DNA from: Pseudoalteromonas rubra
GTDB lineage: Bacteria; Pseudomonadota; Gammaproteobacteria; Enterobacterales; Alteromonadaceae
Assembly (NCBI RefSeq): GCF_005887115.1
Contig: NZ_PNCJ01000005.1
Location: forward strand, 496,001-560,000
Length of the DNA stretch: 64,000 nt
Direction: 5' to 3'
The notes under the pieces are model-generated. The model made no database searches. It had not been told where the DNA came from and saw nothing but the letters and a program-made list of their open reading frames with translations. This document shows, in pieces, positions 1-9,895 of the stretch. Made by a program: the position numbers and the translations under genes. Every line of letters starts with the position of its first letter. The first letter of the stretch is position 1.

Positions 1-3000
1 AACATCTCTTCTGAAGTATCGTTTTCGTTATCGTCCTGTGCCTGTTGGGCCATCGCCTGATGGATCTCAATCCACTGCGCGAGTGCCGCAACGGTAGGCC
101 GCTCAAATAGAATTCTGACCGACATGCTTACGCCAAGTTGTGCCTCAATCAAACCAATACACTGAGTCGCCAGCAGCGAATGGCCTCCCAGACTGAAGAA
201 GTTGTCTTCAATACCGAGCGTTTCCACATTGAGTACAGAGGCCAGAATCTCGACCAGCGTTAACTCCATGTCATTTCTTGGCGCAACAACATTATTGGCT
301 GATGATGCACATTGCGCACCTAAGGCATGCAGCGCACGTACATCCACTTTGCCATTCGCAGTTAAAGGCAGGGTTTCTGTCAGTACATAGCGATACGGCA
401 ACATATAGGCGGGCAAAGACTGACTCAGGTGTGCAGACCACTCTGAGGCCAGTGCAGGCTCGGCAAGCGTTGGCATTTCAGTGCGTTCAGCCAGATCCGA
501 TAGCAAATAGGCTTCGAGGTTGTCACCCGCTTCATTGAGCAACACCACAGCCTGTTCAATACCGGGCAGTTGCTGTAACTGGTGGGCAATTTCTTCTGGC
601 TCTATTCGATAGCCTCTCAGTTTTATCTGGCTATCCGCGCGGTGGCAAAACACCAGCGCCCCAGGGGTACCATCGTCATTTATAGACCAACGCACCAGAT
701 CACCACTGCGATAAAAACGCTGCTCACTCTGCTTTGCACCAAATGGTAGCCACACAAATTTCTCATCACTGAGCTCGGTTCTGTTTAAATACCCCTGAGC
801 CAGGTTGTTGCCGCCGATATAGAGCTCACCGGTTACACCGGCAGGGACAGGCTGCATCTGCTCATCCAGTACCAATAAGTGTGTATTCGCTATTGGTTGA
901 CCAATTGGGACCTGACTATGGGGCTGTGCGTTAAGTGCGGCTATTTGCTGTTTATTACAGCGGAAGGTACTCGTACCCACAGTGGCTTCGGTGGGACCGT
1001 ATTCGTTGATCCACTCAACATTGGGTAAACGTTCGCTAAGCTGAGCCACAAGCGAAACCGGTAACGCCTCGCCACCCACGACCACCTGATGCGCCCCGTT
1101 AAAACTCCGCTCTTCTGCAAGCGCGCACTGTTTTAGTACCGAAACGACCCCCTGCAGATGTGCTGGTGTCAGCTTAAACACCCCGGCAACCTCCTGGCAC
1201 AATCGGTTTGCCAGCTCTTTGAGCATACGCTCATCATCTGCCAGCATATCGATGCACACTCCTTGCAACAAGGCTGGCCAGATGGCCGTGACGGTGGCAT
1301 CAAACGCCAACGGCGTACTCACTACACTAAAACTTATGGTGTCGTTGAAGTAGTCATGGCGAGCATGCTCCAGGTAAAGCGCCAGATTGGCATGGGTGAT
1401 GGCGACACCTTTGGGCTGCCCTGTCGTGCCTGAAGTGTAAATCACATAGGCCAGATCTGAATGTTCACTGCGTGGGAACTGTTCACGCGTTTGCTTTGGC
1501 AACCAGTTATTCGGCTGGTCTATTTCCAACACCGACAAAGGGGGTTGGGTCGCTGCATCGATAATCGGTTTAAGCTGTGTCATGCGCTTACTATGAGTGA
1601 GCAGCCAGCTCGCGCCACTGTCGCGAATAATAAACTGAGCACGTGACGCAGGCAGTGTCGGATCAACCGGCACATATGCAGAGCGAACCTTAAATGCCGC
1701 CAGCATAGCAACCACCTGGTCGCACCCGGCATTCAGGCACAACGCAATACGCATGCCCGGCTTCACCCCCTGCTCCAGCAAATAGCTGGCCAGGGCGCTG
1801 GCCTTTTGCTCCAGCGCTGCATAACTGAGCATACAGCTGTCAGCGTCGCGCACCGCAAGCTGGCTGTCCGCTAGGTGTGCCTTTGCACTGATCTGGCTGT
1901 GAATACACTCTATCGGGACCGCTTTGACCGGACCGCGCATATTGACCAGCTGATGTTGAGCTTGCTGCGTCATCACAGGCAGGCACTGCACCTTGTGTTC
2001 AGGCGCCTTGAGAATGGCACTGATCAATATTTCAAAAGACTCAGCAAGGGCTGCCACTGTCGCGGATTTAAATAAAGCCGAGCAATAGTTCCACTCCAGT
2101 TCAATGCCATCACCCTTTTCAATGGCGTTCACTTCAAGATCAAACTTCATCATGGGCTCGGCAGGCGCTTCAACTTCAATGTGCAACTGGGGCAGCACCA
2201 GATCGGTGGTTTCATTATTTTGTAGCGCAAACAAAATCTGAAAAATCGGTTGGTGTCCCAGATTTCGTTCCGGCTTAAGCGCCTCAACTAATTGCTCAAA
2301 GGGCAGTGCCTGATGTTTAAACGCATCCAGAATAACCTGCTTTTGCTGAGCCAATAGCTGATTGAAACTTTGCCCTGGTTGAGTACGTGTGCGTATTACT
2401 AAGGTATTGACAAAAAAGCCGATAAGATTGGCCACTTCATTGTGTTCACGGCCAGCAACCGGCGAGCCAATGACCACATCATCCGTTTGGCTGTAGCGCA
2501 GCATCAATAAAGAAAACACGGTATTGAGCCACATGAACAGGGTCACGCCCTGAGACTTACAGTGTTCATGAATTGCCCGGGTCAATGCTGCACTCAGACG
2601 TTGGGTATGACGCTTGCCACTGAGCTGAGCCATGGCAGGACGCGGGTAGTCCAGTGGGAGCTGATGTAATGGAGGATGGCCATCAAGGGCTGTCAGCCAA
2701 TATTGCACCGCATCCTGATTAGCATGCTTTGTCCAGGTATTACGTTGCCAGTACGCAAAGTCGCCGTACTGAACAGGCAGAGGCTGAGTCAGTTCGGCTG
2801 GCAGCTGGTACTGCGCTTCTTTCGCAAAATGGCGATAAAACGCAATGAATTCTCGGACTAAAATTGCCATAGACCAGCCATCGCTGGCGATGTGGTGCAT
2901 ATTAAAATGCACCCGATAATCGTCCTGCGCAAATTCAACCAGTAACACTCGGATCAGCAGGTCCCTACTCAAATCAAACCGGTTTGTTGCATTGGCATGG

Positions 3001-6000
3001 GCCGCCTGCTCCCAGCGCTGTTGCCGGGCTCGCTCACCCAGTTTAGTCAGGTCAAGGTGCGTGAGCGGTAAATCAAACCTGGCGCTTACTTGCTGAACGG
3101 GCTCTGCGTGTTGCGCCCCCTGAATAATCTGAGTGCGTAACACTTCATGGCGTGAGATCAGGGCGTTAAGCGCTTCACTGAACGCGCCTTTGTCGAGCGT
3201 CCCGCTGAATTTAAACCCGGCAGGCATATGATACTGAGTGCTCGACTCATGTAATTGCTCTATCAGCCAGAGCCGCTGCTGGGCAAAGGACAAAGGCAAA
3301 GCTTGCTGGCGTGACACAGGCACAATCGCATGCACTGCTGCAATCGGTGCACAGTGCTCTAACGCCTGAGACAACGAAGCAATAGTAGGCGTTTTGAATA
3401 GTTGCGGCAGGGTGACATCGAGGTTTTTTTGCTGCCGGATCTGGCTAATAAGCTTGATGGCCAGCAGCGAATGCCCGCCCAAGTCAAAAAAGCTGTCTTC
3501 AAGATCCACATGCTCAGTGAGTAAAATATCACTGTAAAGCTGATACAAATAGGATTGCATGGGAGTCAGCGTAGTCAAGTCCAGCGCACTGCTGGTGCTG
3601 CTTTCTCGTTGCTGCGCCAACGCCATCAGCGCTTTACTGTCTACTTTGCCATTGGCTGTCAGGGGAATCGCTTCGACCCGATTAAACTGCCCCGGGATCA
3701 TGTACGGAGGAAGGTATTGAGCAAGGTGATTTCTCAGATGACTGTCTGATGGCACTTTGCCGTTGAGGTAAAGTACATGCGCCTGTAACAACGCCTGGGA
3801 TTCATCGACGGTCACCGCACAATCACGCACACCATCCAGCTCTCTCAGATAATGGCAAATCGCATTCAGGTCTATTCGATAGCCACGCAGCTTAATCTGC
3901 TCGTCGGTGCGGCCACAGTATCTGAGATAGGCAAGCCTTCCCTGTTCATCACTTTGCCATCGTACCAGATCACCGCTTCGATAAAAGCGCATCGGCTTTT
4001 TGTCCGCCACGTTGAGAGTGACAAACTTAGCCTGATTCTGAGTTTCAAGGTTGACGTAACCCGGGCTGATAACCGGGCCGCCTATCAGTAACTCTCCGGG
4101 AGCATTATCGGGCACAGGCTGATCAAACTGGTCAACAACCAGCATAGCCACACCCTCATTAGGCAGGCCAATCGGTACATCCGCATAACATAGGGTAGTT
4201 TGCGGGTTCAGGTCGGGGGTGAGCGAAAACACGCTACAGCCTACAGTAGCCTCGGTCGGACCATACTCATTTACCCAGGTACAGGCTGGCAACTTGTTGC
4301 GTAATGCAAGTAATAAATCGCTGTCCAGCGCTTCGCCGCCAATCACCAGAGTATGCGGCGCACTGTTGCTGCTAAGCTCATCCATCAAGGCCTGGATCGC
4401 ACGTAAGTGTGCAGGTGTGAGCTTGAATAGGCGTGGCCTGATAGAATTAAACAGGAGCTCACTGATGGCTGCCAACTGATGAGGTCCCTGAGTCACTATC
4501 TCGACCTCCCCGCCACATAACAGCGGGGGAACAAGCGCGGTAATCGTGGCATCAAAAGCCAAAGGCGTGCTCACTACCGCCAGCGGCAGTGTTACATCCG
4601 CATCCAGGTAAGTATCCATCGCATGTGATAAATACCCGTTCAGGTTGCCATGGGTGATCATGACGCCCTTTGGTCGTCCGGTAGAGCCCGACGTATAAAT
4701 GATGTAGCACAAGCGTTCTGCATCTGAGGTTTCTGACTCACCAAGCTCATCATTGCCCGGGACTGAAACCGGATAACCGGCAAAACTGGACTCCACATCA
4801 AATAAGTCATCCAGGAAAAGAAAATCAGTGCCGCTGTCTATCAGCTTTTCGGTGTCTTCACTGAAAGCCAGGATCATCACGATGTCGGCATCTTCAACAA
4901 TATAAGACAAAGATTTTTCTGGCGTATCATAATGCAAAGGCACATACACATGGCGCGCTTTGAGTATCGCCAGCACAGCAATGACCATGGCTGGGCCCGA
5001 AGGTAACAGCAGTGCAATACGGCTTTGCTCATCAAAGCCCATTTCCAGCAGACAGTGAGCAAGTTGATTGGCACGTTGCTCTACCTCAAGGTAACTAAAT
5101 GCTTCACCGTTACAACGCAGCGCAACGCTATGGGGTTGTATTTCTGCAATGGCACTGAAATGATGATGCCAGCCAATATCGCTGCTCTGTTGCTCATTAT
5201 CCACCTCACTATACGCCAGCAGTTGCTCAAGCAATTTGGCATCGCATAAACTCATCTCACTGATGCGTCGCTGCGGCTCTTGCAGGCATGTTCGGAGCAA
5301 ATGGGTATACTGACGCGCGAAAGACTCAATGCTGCGCTCCTGCCATAAAGCGCTATCGTAAAGCCATTCGACCACAATGTTATCGCCACTATCGATCACA
5401 GATACTTCGAGATCCAGTTTTGCGCTGCGTACGCCGGTGTCGTTGACGGTGACATCCAGACCATCCAGCTTCAACGCCTCGTTAACCTGATTATTGACCC
5501 GGAAAACCACCTGAACCAGAGGATGGATCCCCAGGCTGCGCTCACTGTTCAGCGTTTCGACCAATGCATCAAACGGAATATGCTGATGGCTCAGCGCATT
5601 TTGCAGCGTTTCATTACTTTGAGTTAATGCTTCAGTAAAGGTCAGCTCAGGTTCAATACGATGGCGCAATACCAGTGTATTGATGAAGTTGCCTATCACA
5701 GCTTCCAGTTCACTGAATTCGCGCCCTGCAACCGGAGTACCCAGCACCAAATCAGACTGCCCAGACAATCGGCTCATCCACAATGCAAACACACACTCCA
5801 GTACGCCAAACAGAGTTTGCCCATTGGTCGAAACAAACTGGCGTAAGGTAGCGCCCAACTCCCTTGGTAGTTCGCAGCAGTAGAGCGCCCCGCCACTGAT
5901 CACACGATTTTCTCTGGCATTATCCAGCGGTAATTCATGTACCCGAGGCAAGTCTGCCAACTGACTTTGCCAGTAGTCAACGCTGGTTTGCCATTGTGGC

Positions 6001-9000
6001 TGGGAGACTAAATGGCGTTGCCAGTGCACATAATCTATGTAGCTATGGTTCAGCGGGGTGCACGCGGCAGTGCGGTTTTCAATCGCAGCTTGATATGCCG
6101 CTTCTAATGCCCGGCACAACACGCCGATTGACCAACCATCAGACACGATGTGATGCATGGTTACTATCAATACAAAAAGCTGCTCATCAAGCTTTAGTAG
6201 CTGAGCGCGCAGCAGCAGATCCTGGCTCAGATCGAATGCTGTGTGATAATCCTCAGCCAATAACGTGCGCAGCGTATCAGCCTGCACCTCGTCATCAACA
6301 TGACTTAAGTCCTGTTGTTTTAGCGCAAAGCTAAGGCCGGAATTCAGATACTGGAAAGGTTCATTCTGTGCGTTTTGAGCATAATTAAAACGCAGGATTG
6401 TGTGTTGCTGCACCACCTGTTCGAATGCCTGCGATAAGGCCTCAATATCTAACGCGCCTTTAATGGTAAACGCGCCTTGCAAATTATACTGCTTACTATG
6501 ACCCTGCATTTGATCGACAAACCAGATCCGTTGCTGTGCAAAAGACAAGGGATGCTCACCTGACTGATCAATCGACGCCAATGTATGACCGACCACAATA
6601 TCCTGAGCTAACAGACATCGTTCCAGTTTCTCAACCGTCGGGTTAGCAAAAATAGCCTGTAACGACAGTACCCGCTCGAACCGGGCACGGATACAGTTGG
6701 CAAGACGCATGGCTAGTAAGGAATGACCACCAATAGAGAAAAAGTCATCGTCAGCTGCAACCTGGGACACACCCGTCAACTCAGCGAACAAAGTCGCCAG
6801 CTGTTGCTGTAATGCCGTACTCGGCGGCGTATAGCTACGCTCATAATTCAGGGGCCGGGCAGCTAACTGTTTTCGGTCTACCTTTGCGTTACCCAGCACG
6901 GGCAATTGTGCCAGCGCCACGAAATGACTGGGTATCATGGCCTGAGGCAGGCACGTTGATAAGGTATCTCGCAAAGCGGCCGCGGTGACTGGTGTCTCTT
7001 GATCCGCTGCGACAAAATAGGCAACCAGGGTATCAATACCGCTTTGCTTAATGGCGACAACGGCCGCCGTTTTTATGTCTGCGAGGGCGGTCAGTTTCGC
7101 TTCAATTTCACTGATATCGATGCGATAACCTCGGATCTTGAGCTGACTATCCAGCCTGCCGAGATACTCCAGCGTGCCCTGATGTGTCAGACGAACACGA
7201 TCACCTGAGCGATAGAAGCGCTCAGCTCCTGTACATTCGCTCTGGCAGCGTACGAAATATTGCTCTGTCAACTGTGGCGCTCGCAAATAACCATCGGCCA
7301 GCGAGGTGCCGCCAATATAGAGCTCACCCGGCATACCGACCGGCACAGGATGCGCCTGTTTATCCAGTACCTGTACGCTGACGTGTGTCAGCGGCTTACC
7401 AATGGGATAATGCTCAATGTCACTTGGTACCTGCTCCGAGATGGTGTGTGTAGTCACCCCAATACAGGTTTCACTGGGACCGTAATGATTGACGATATGT
7501 GCTGACGGGTAATGCTCTTGTAAATCACTGACGAGAGAGGCATCCAGCGCCTCCCCACCAAGCACCCACTTTTCGATGGCTGGCTGGTTTTCTTTCAGAG
7601 CGGCTATCTGCGGCAATAATTCACGGGCAAAAGATGGCGTTATCTTTAGCATATTGACCTGCTGCTTACTGAGCATCTCAACCAGCTGTTGAGGATCTGG
7701 CAGCGCCAGCTCTGTTGGCATCACCACGGTGCCCCCTTGCATCAGAACCGGATAAATGCCGGTCAGACAGAGATCGGTGGCAAGTCCAGTGACAACACCA
7801 GAGCGGGTATGCGATGAAAATTCGATACACTGAGAGATAGAATCACAGTAACTGGCCAGTGCACCATGACTTATCGCCACCCCTTTTGGTTTGCCCGTCG
7901 AGCCTGAGGTAAAGATCACATAAGCCAGGTCACGCGGACTGGTTTTATCTACTATGTCCACTTTGTTATTTTGCTGTACCAGCTCATCATAGCCCCGCAC
8001 AAAGATGCCACATTCATCCAATGCGGCTTTTGTATCTGCCTGTACTGCCTGTGCATCGACCACGACCAGGGTGTGACACCCTGCCAGCTGCATAATTTCG
8101 ATCACCCGCTGAACCGGCGTTTCCTGGTCAATAGGTAGATAGGCTGCCCCGGCGCGCATCACGCCCAGCAAGGCCACCAGGCTGTTAACCTGTCGATTAA
8201 CCAGTACAGCCACAATATCGTCGCTCTGTATTGTGTCATCGAGCGCACTGGCCAGACTGGCACTGTGCTCATCCAGCTCAGCGTAACTTAAGGACTGAGC
8301 AGGGTCACTTGCCGACACCAGCGCGGCGTGAGTAGGTCTCGATTGGGCATGAGCCAGAATTTGAGGTAACACCAAAGGCGCAGCTCGGCGCGGCGGCTCT
8401 GTCGTCAGAAGCTGCTGAGCCAGTTTCACAGAGGGTAACTGAGCGTCTGACAGTGGCATGCTCTGGTCACCACTAAACGCCCGGAATAATGCCTGAAAGT
8501 CTTCGCCAATTTGCGCGATAAGTTCACCGGAAAATAAGGCCACATTGTATTCAAGCTCTGCGACCATCGCCTTACCCCGAGTAGTCAGGGTGAGCGTCAG
8601 ATCAAATTTTGCACTGTAATTATTCAGCGTGAACAGTTCTGCTTCCAGTGACCCTGAACGCAATGACGTTGTGGGTACGGCGTTATAATTAAACAACACA
8701 CTAAAAAGCTGTGAGGTGTCAGCAAGCTTAGCCAGCGCATCCTGAGATACACTTTGGTTTTCCAGCGCCCGGGTCACTTGTGTCAGGGTATTGCGGGCAA
8801 GTTCACTGAATGACATCTCAGCGGTTATCTGCTGACGCAGTGGCAGAGTGTGAATAAAACAGCCGATCATGGATTCAAATTCACTGTGTTCCCGACCCAG
8901 CACCGGCACACCCACCGTAACGTCCTGTTGCTGGCTATAGCGATAGAGCAACGCGTAAAACACACTCAGTAGCCCGGCAAAAACAGTGATCCCCAGTTGC

Positions 9001-9893
9001 TGGCAGCAACTTTCAAAACGCGGGAATTGCTCGTCGTTCAGTATAAACTGATGACTGGCCCCCTGAAATGAAGGCTGAGCTTGTCTGGCAAAACTGGTTG
9101 GCAGAGCAAAAGGCGTGAACCCTTCCAGCTGCTTTTGCCAATATGCATGCTGTTGCTGGTAAGCCTCAGACTGGACAAAGCGTTTTTCCCAATGCACATA
9201 ATCGAGATATTGTAGCGGTGCCGGTGCCGCCTGTTCCGTCGCTTTATTCTGTAGTACATCAAGCAGCTCATTGACTAATAATTGCACCGACCAGCCATCA
9301 GCCACCAGGTGGTGCAACATCAGGTAAACCCACTGACCCCGAGCTTGTTCATCGCCACTGATCAGTGCCGCTCTCACAGGGAGCGCTTTTTGTAAGTCAA
9401 ACCCTTGCTGCAGGTAGGGCTGCACATGCGCTTCAATTTTTGCTCGGGTCACAGGTTCTGCCACGCTCAGCGACATAACCTTAAGAGACAACTCAGCATT
9501 GACGCGTTGGCACCCTCCCTGCTCCGTGGCAAAGAACTGGCTACGCAAAATGTCGTGGCGCTCAAGCAAGGTATTTAACGCCGCTTCAAGCTGCGCTTTT
9601 GTGATCGGGTGCGACAGCTTAAGTAATCCTGCCATGGTGTAGGCCACTTCCCCACCATGGTACTGGTCAATCAGCCAAATCCCTTGCTGAGAAAATGACA
9701 GAGCGCCCTGCTTTTGATGGTTCGCCTGCATATAGTCAATCAATGCCGGCTTATTTTCTTTGATCTTATTAAGCTGCGCCTCTGGCACAGTCGCAAGGTG
9801 GGTACGCAGTTTCAGGCGGCCTTCTTGCAAATAAACATAAATACCCTGACCATCCAACTCGGCCAATAGTGCTTCAATCGCTGAATTTTCCAT
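1..9893 (-). CDS. Non-ribosomal peptide synthetase, three C-A-T modules (3' end beyond window)
   Basis: Second enzyme of the lipopeptide line; about 3297 codons are visible and the frame is still open at base 1. Residues 1-60 resemble a TubC_N docking domain (LLAELDGQGI, then an LK-rich stretch). Three modules follow with no epimerase or methyltransferase: C1 (HHLVADG at 194), A1 (YTSGSTG-type core near 660), T1 (Ser1058, GGHS); C2 (HHIVSDG at 1247), A2 (core near 1735), T2 (Ser2142); C3 (HHIASDG at 2333), A3 (core near 2820), T3 (Ser3239). Pocket residues aligned by eye to GrsA give DLTKVGHIGK for A1 (the published Asp code) and DATKVGEVGK for both A2 and A3 (Asn-like). After T3 about 60 residues remain, so a further module, a thioesterase or the end must lie to the left. 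ATG is two bases after the stop of the upstream gene, so translation is probably coupled. Specificity calls are inference. Confidence 0.95.
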   Translation of the reverse strand, partial: MENSAIEALLAELDGQGIYVYLQEGRLKLRTHLATVPEAQLNKIKENKPALIDYMQANHQKQGALSFSQQGIWLIDQYHGGEVAYTMAGLLKLSHPITKAQLEAALNTLLERHDILRSQFFATEQGGCQRVNAELSLKVMSLSVAEPVTRAKIEAHVQPYLQQGFDLQKALPVRAALISGDEQARGQWVYLMLHHLVADGWSVQLLVNELLDVLQNKATEQAAPAPLQYLDYVHWEKRFVQSEAYQQQHAYWQKQLEGFTPFALPTSFARQAQPSFQGASHQFILNDEQFPRFESCCQQLGITVFAGLLSVFYALLYRYSQQQDVTVGVPVLGREHSEFESMIGCFIHTLPLRQQITAEMSFSELARNTLTQVTRALENQSVSQDALAKLADTSQLFSVLFNYNAVPTTSLRSGSLEAELFTLNNYSAKFDLTLTLTTRGKAMVAELEYNVALFSGELIAQIGEDFQALFRAFSGDQSMPLSDAQLPSVKLAQQLLTTEPPRRAAPLVLPQILAHAQSRPTHAALVSASDPAQSLSYAELDEHSASLASALDDTIQSDDIVAVLVNRQVNSLVALLGVMRAGAAYLPIDQETPVQRVIEIMQLAGCHTLVVVDAQAVQADTKAALDECGIFVRGYDELVQQNNKVDIVDKTSPRDLAYVIFTSGSTGKPKGVAISHGALASYCDSISQCIEFSSHTRSGVVTGLATDLCLTGIYPVLMQGGTVVMPTELALPDPQQLVEMLSKQQVNMLKITPSFARELLPQIAALKENQPAIEKWVLGGEALDASLVSDLQEHYPSAHIVNHYGPSETCIGVTTHTISEQVPSDIEHYPIGKPLTHVSVQVLDKQAHPVPVGMPGELYIGGTSLADGYLRAPQLTEQYFVRCQSECTGAERFYRSGDRVRLTHQGTLEYLGRLDSQLKIRGYRIDISEIEAKLTALADIKTAAVVAIKQSGIDTLVAYFVAADQETPVTAAALRDTLSTCLPQAMIPSHFVALAQLPVLGNAKVDRKQLAARPLNYERSYTPPSTALQQQLATLFAELTGVSQVAADDDFFSIGGHSLLAMRLANCIRARFERVLSLQAIFANPTVEKLERCLLAQDIVVGHTLASIDQSGEHPLSFAQQRIWFVDQMQGHSKQYNLQGAFTIKGALDIEALSQAFEQVVQQHTILRFNYAQNAQNEPFQYLNSGLSFALKQQDLSHVDDEVQADTLRTLLAEDYHTAFDLSQDLLLRAQLLKLDEQLFVLIVTMHHIVSDGWSIGVLCRALEAAYQAAIENRTAACTPLNHSYIDYVHWQRHLVSQPQWQTSVDYWQSQLADLPRVHELPLDNARENRVISGGALYCCELPRELGATLRQFVSTNGQTLFGVLECVFALWMSRLSGQSDLVLGTPVAGREFSELEAVIGNFINTLVLRHRIEPELTFTEALTQSNETLQNALSHQHIPFDALVETLNSERSLGIHPLVQVVFRVNNQVNEALKLDGLDVTVNDTGVRSAKLDLEVSVIDSGDNIVVEWLYDSALWQERSIESFARQYTHLLRTCLQEPQRRISEMSLCDAKLLEQLLAYSEVDNEQQSSDIGWHHHFSAIAEIQPHSVALRCNGEAFSYLEVEQRANQLAHCLLEMGFDEQSRIALLLPSGPAMVIAVLAILKARHVYVPLHYDTPEKSLSYIVEDADIVMILAFSEDTEKLIDSGTDFLFLDDLFDVESSFAGYPVSVPGNDELGESETSDAERLCYIIYTSGSTGRPKGVMITHGNLNGYLSHAMDTYLDADVTLPLAVVSTPLAFDATITALVPPLLCGGEVEIVTQGPHQLAAISELLFNSIRPRLFKLTPAHLRAIQALMDELSSNSAPHTLVIGGEALDSDLLLALRNKLPACTWVNEYGPTEATVGCSVFSLTPDLNPQTTLCYADVPIGLPNEGVAMLVVDQFDQPVPDNAPGELLIGGPVISPGYVNLETQNQAKFVTLNVADKKPMRFYRSGDLVRWQSDEQGRLAYLRYCGRTDEQIKLRGYRIDLNAICHYLRELDGVRDCAVTVDESQALLQAHVLYLNGKVPSDSHLRNHLAQYLPPYMIPGQFNRVEAIPLTANGKVDSKALMALAQQRESSTSSALDLTTLTPMQSYLYQLYSDILLTEHVDLEDSFFDLGGHSLLAIKLISQIRQQKNLDVTLPQLFKTPTIASLSQALEHCAPIAAVHAIVPVSRQQALPLSFAQQRLWLIEQLHESSTQYHMPAGFKFSGTLDKGAFSEALNALISRHEVLRTQIIQGAQHAEPVQQVSARFDLPLTHLDLTKLGERARQQRWEQAAHANATNRFDLSRDLLIRVLLVEFAQDDYRVHFNMHHIASDGWSMAILVREFIAFYRHFAKEAQYQLPAELTQPLPVQYGDFAYWQRNTWTKHANQDAVQYWLTALDGHPPLHQLPLDYPRPAMAQLSGKRHTQRLSAALTRAIHEHCKSQGVTLFMWLNTVFSLLMLRYSQTDDVVIGSPVAGREHNEVANLIGFFVNTLVIRTRTQPGQSFNQLLAQQKQVILDAFKHQALPFEQLVEALKPERNLGHQPIFQILFALQNNETTDLVLPQLHIEVEAPAEPMMKFDLEVNAIEKGDGIELEWNYCSALFKSATVAALAESFEILISAILKAPEHKVQCLPVMTQQAQHQLVNMRGPVKAVPIECIHSQISAKAHLADSQLAVRDADSCMLSYAALEQKASALASYLLEQGVKPGMRIALCLNAGCDQVVAMLAAFKVRSAYVPVDPTLPASRAQFIIRDSGASWLLTHSKRMTQLKPIIDAATQPPLSVLEIDQPNNWLPKQTREQFPRSEHSDLAYVIYTSGTTGQPKGVAITHANLALYLEHARHDYFNDTISFSVVSTPLAFDATVTAIWPALLQGVCIDMLADDERMLKELANRLCQEVAGVFKLTPAHLQGVVSVLKQCALAEERSFNGAHQVVVGGEALPVSLVAQLSERLPNVEWINEYGPTEATVGTSTFRCNKQQIAALNAQPHSQVPIGQPIANTHLLVLDEQMQPVPAGVTGELYIGGNNLAQGYLNRTELSDEKFVWLPFGAKQSEQRFYRSGDLVRWSINDDGTPGALVFCHRADSQIKLRGYRIEPEEIAHQLQQLPGIEQAVVLLNEAGDNLEAYLLSDLAERTEMPTLAEPALASEWSAHLSQSLPAYMLPYRYVLTETLPLTANGKVDVRALHALGAQCASSANNVVAPRNDMELTLVEILASVLNVETLGIEDNFFSLGGHSLLATQCIGLIEAQLGVSMSVRILFERPTVAALAQWIEIHQAMAQQAQDDNENDTSEEM

Positions 9894-9895
9894 AC

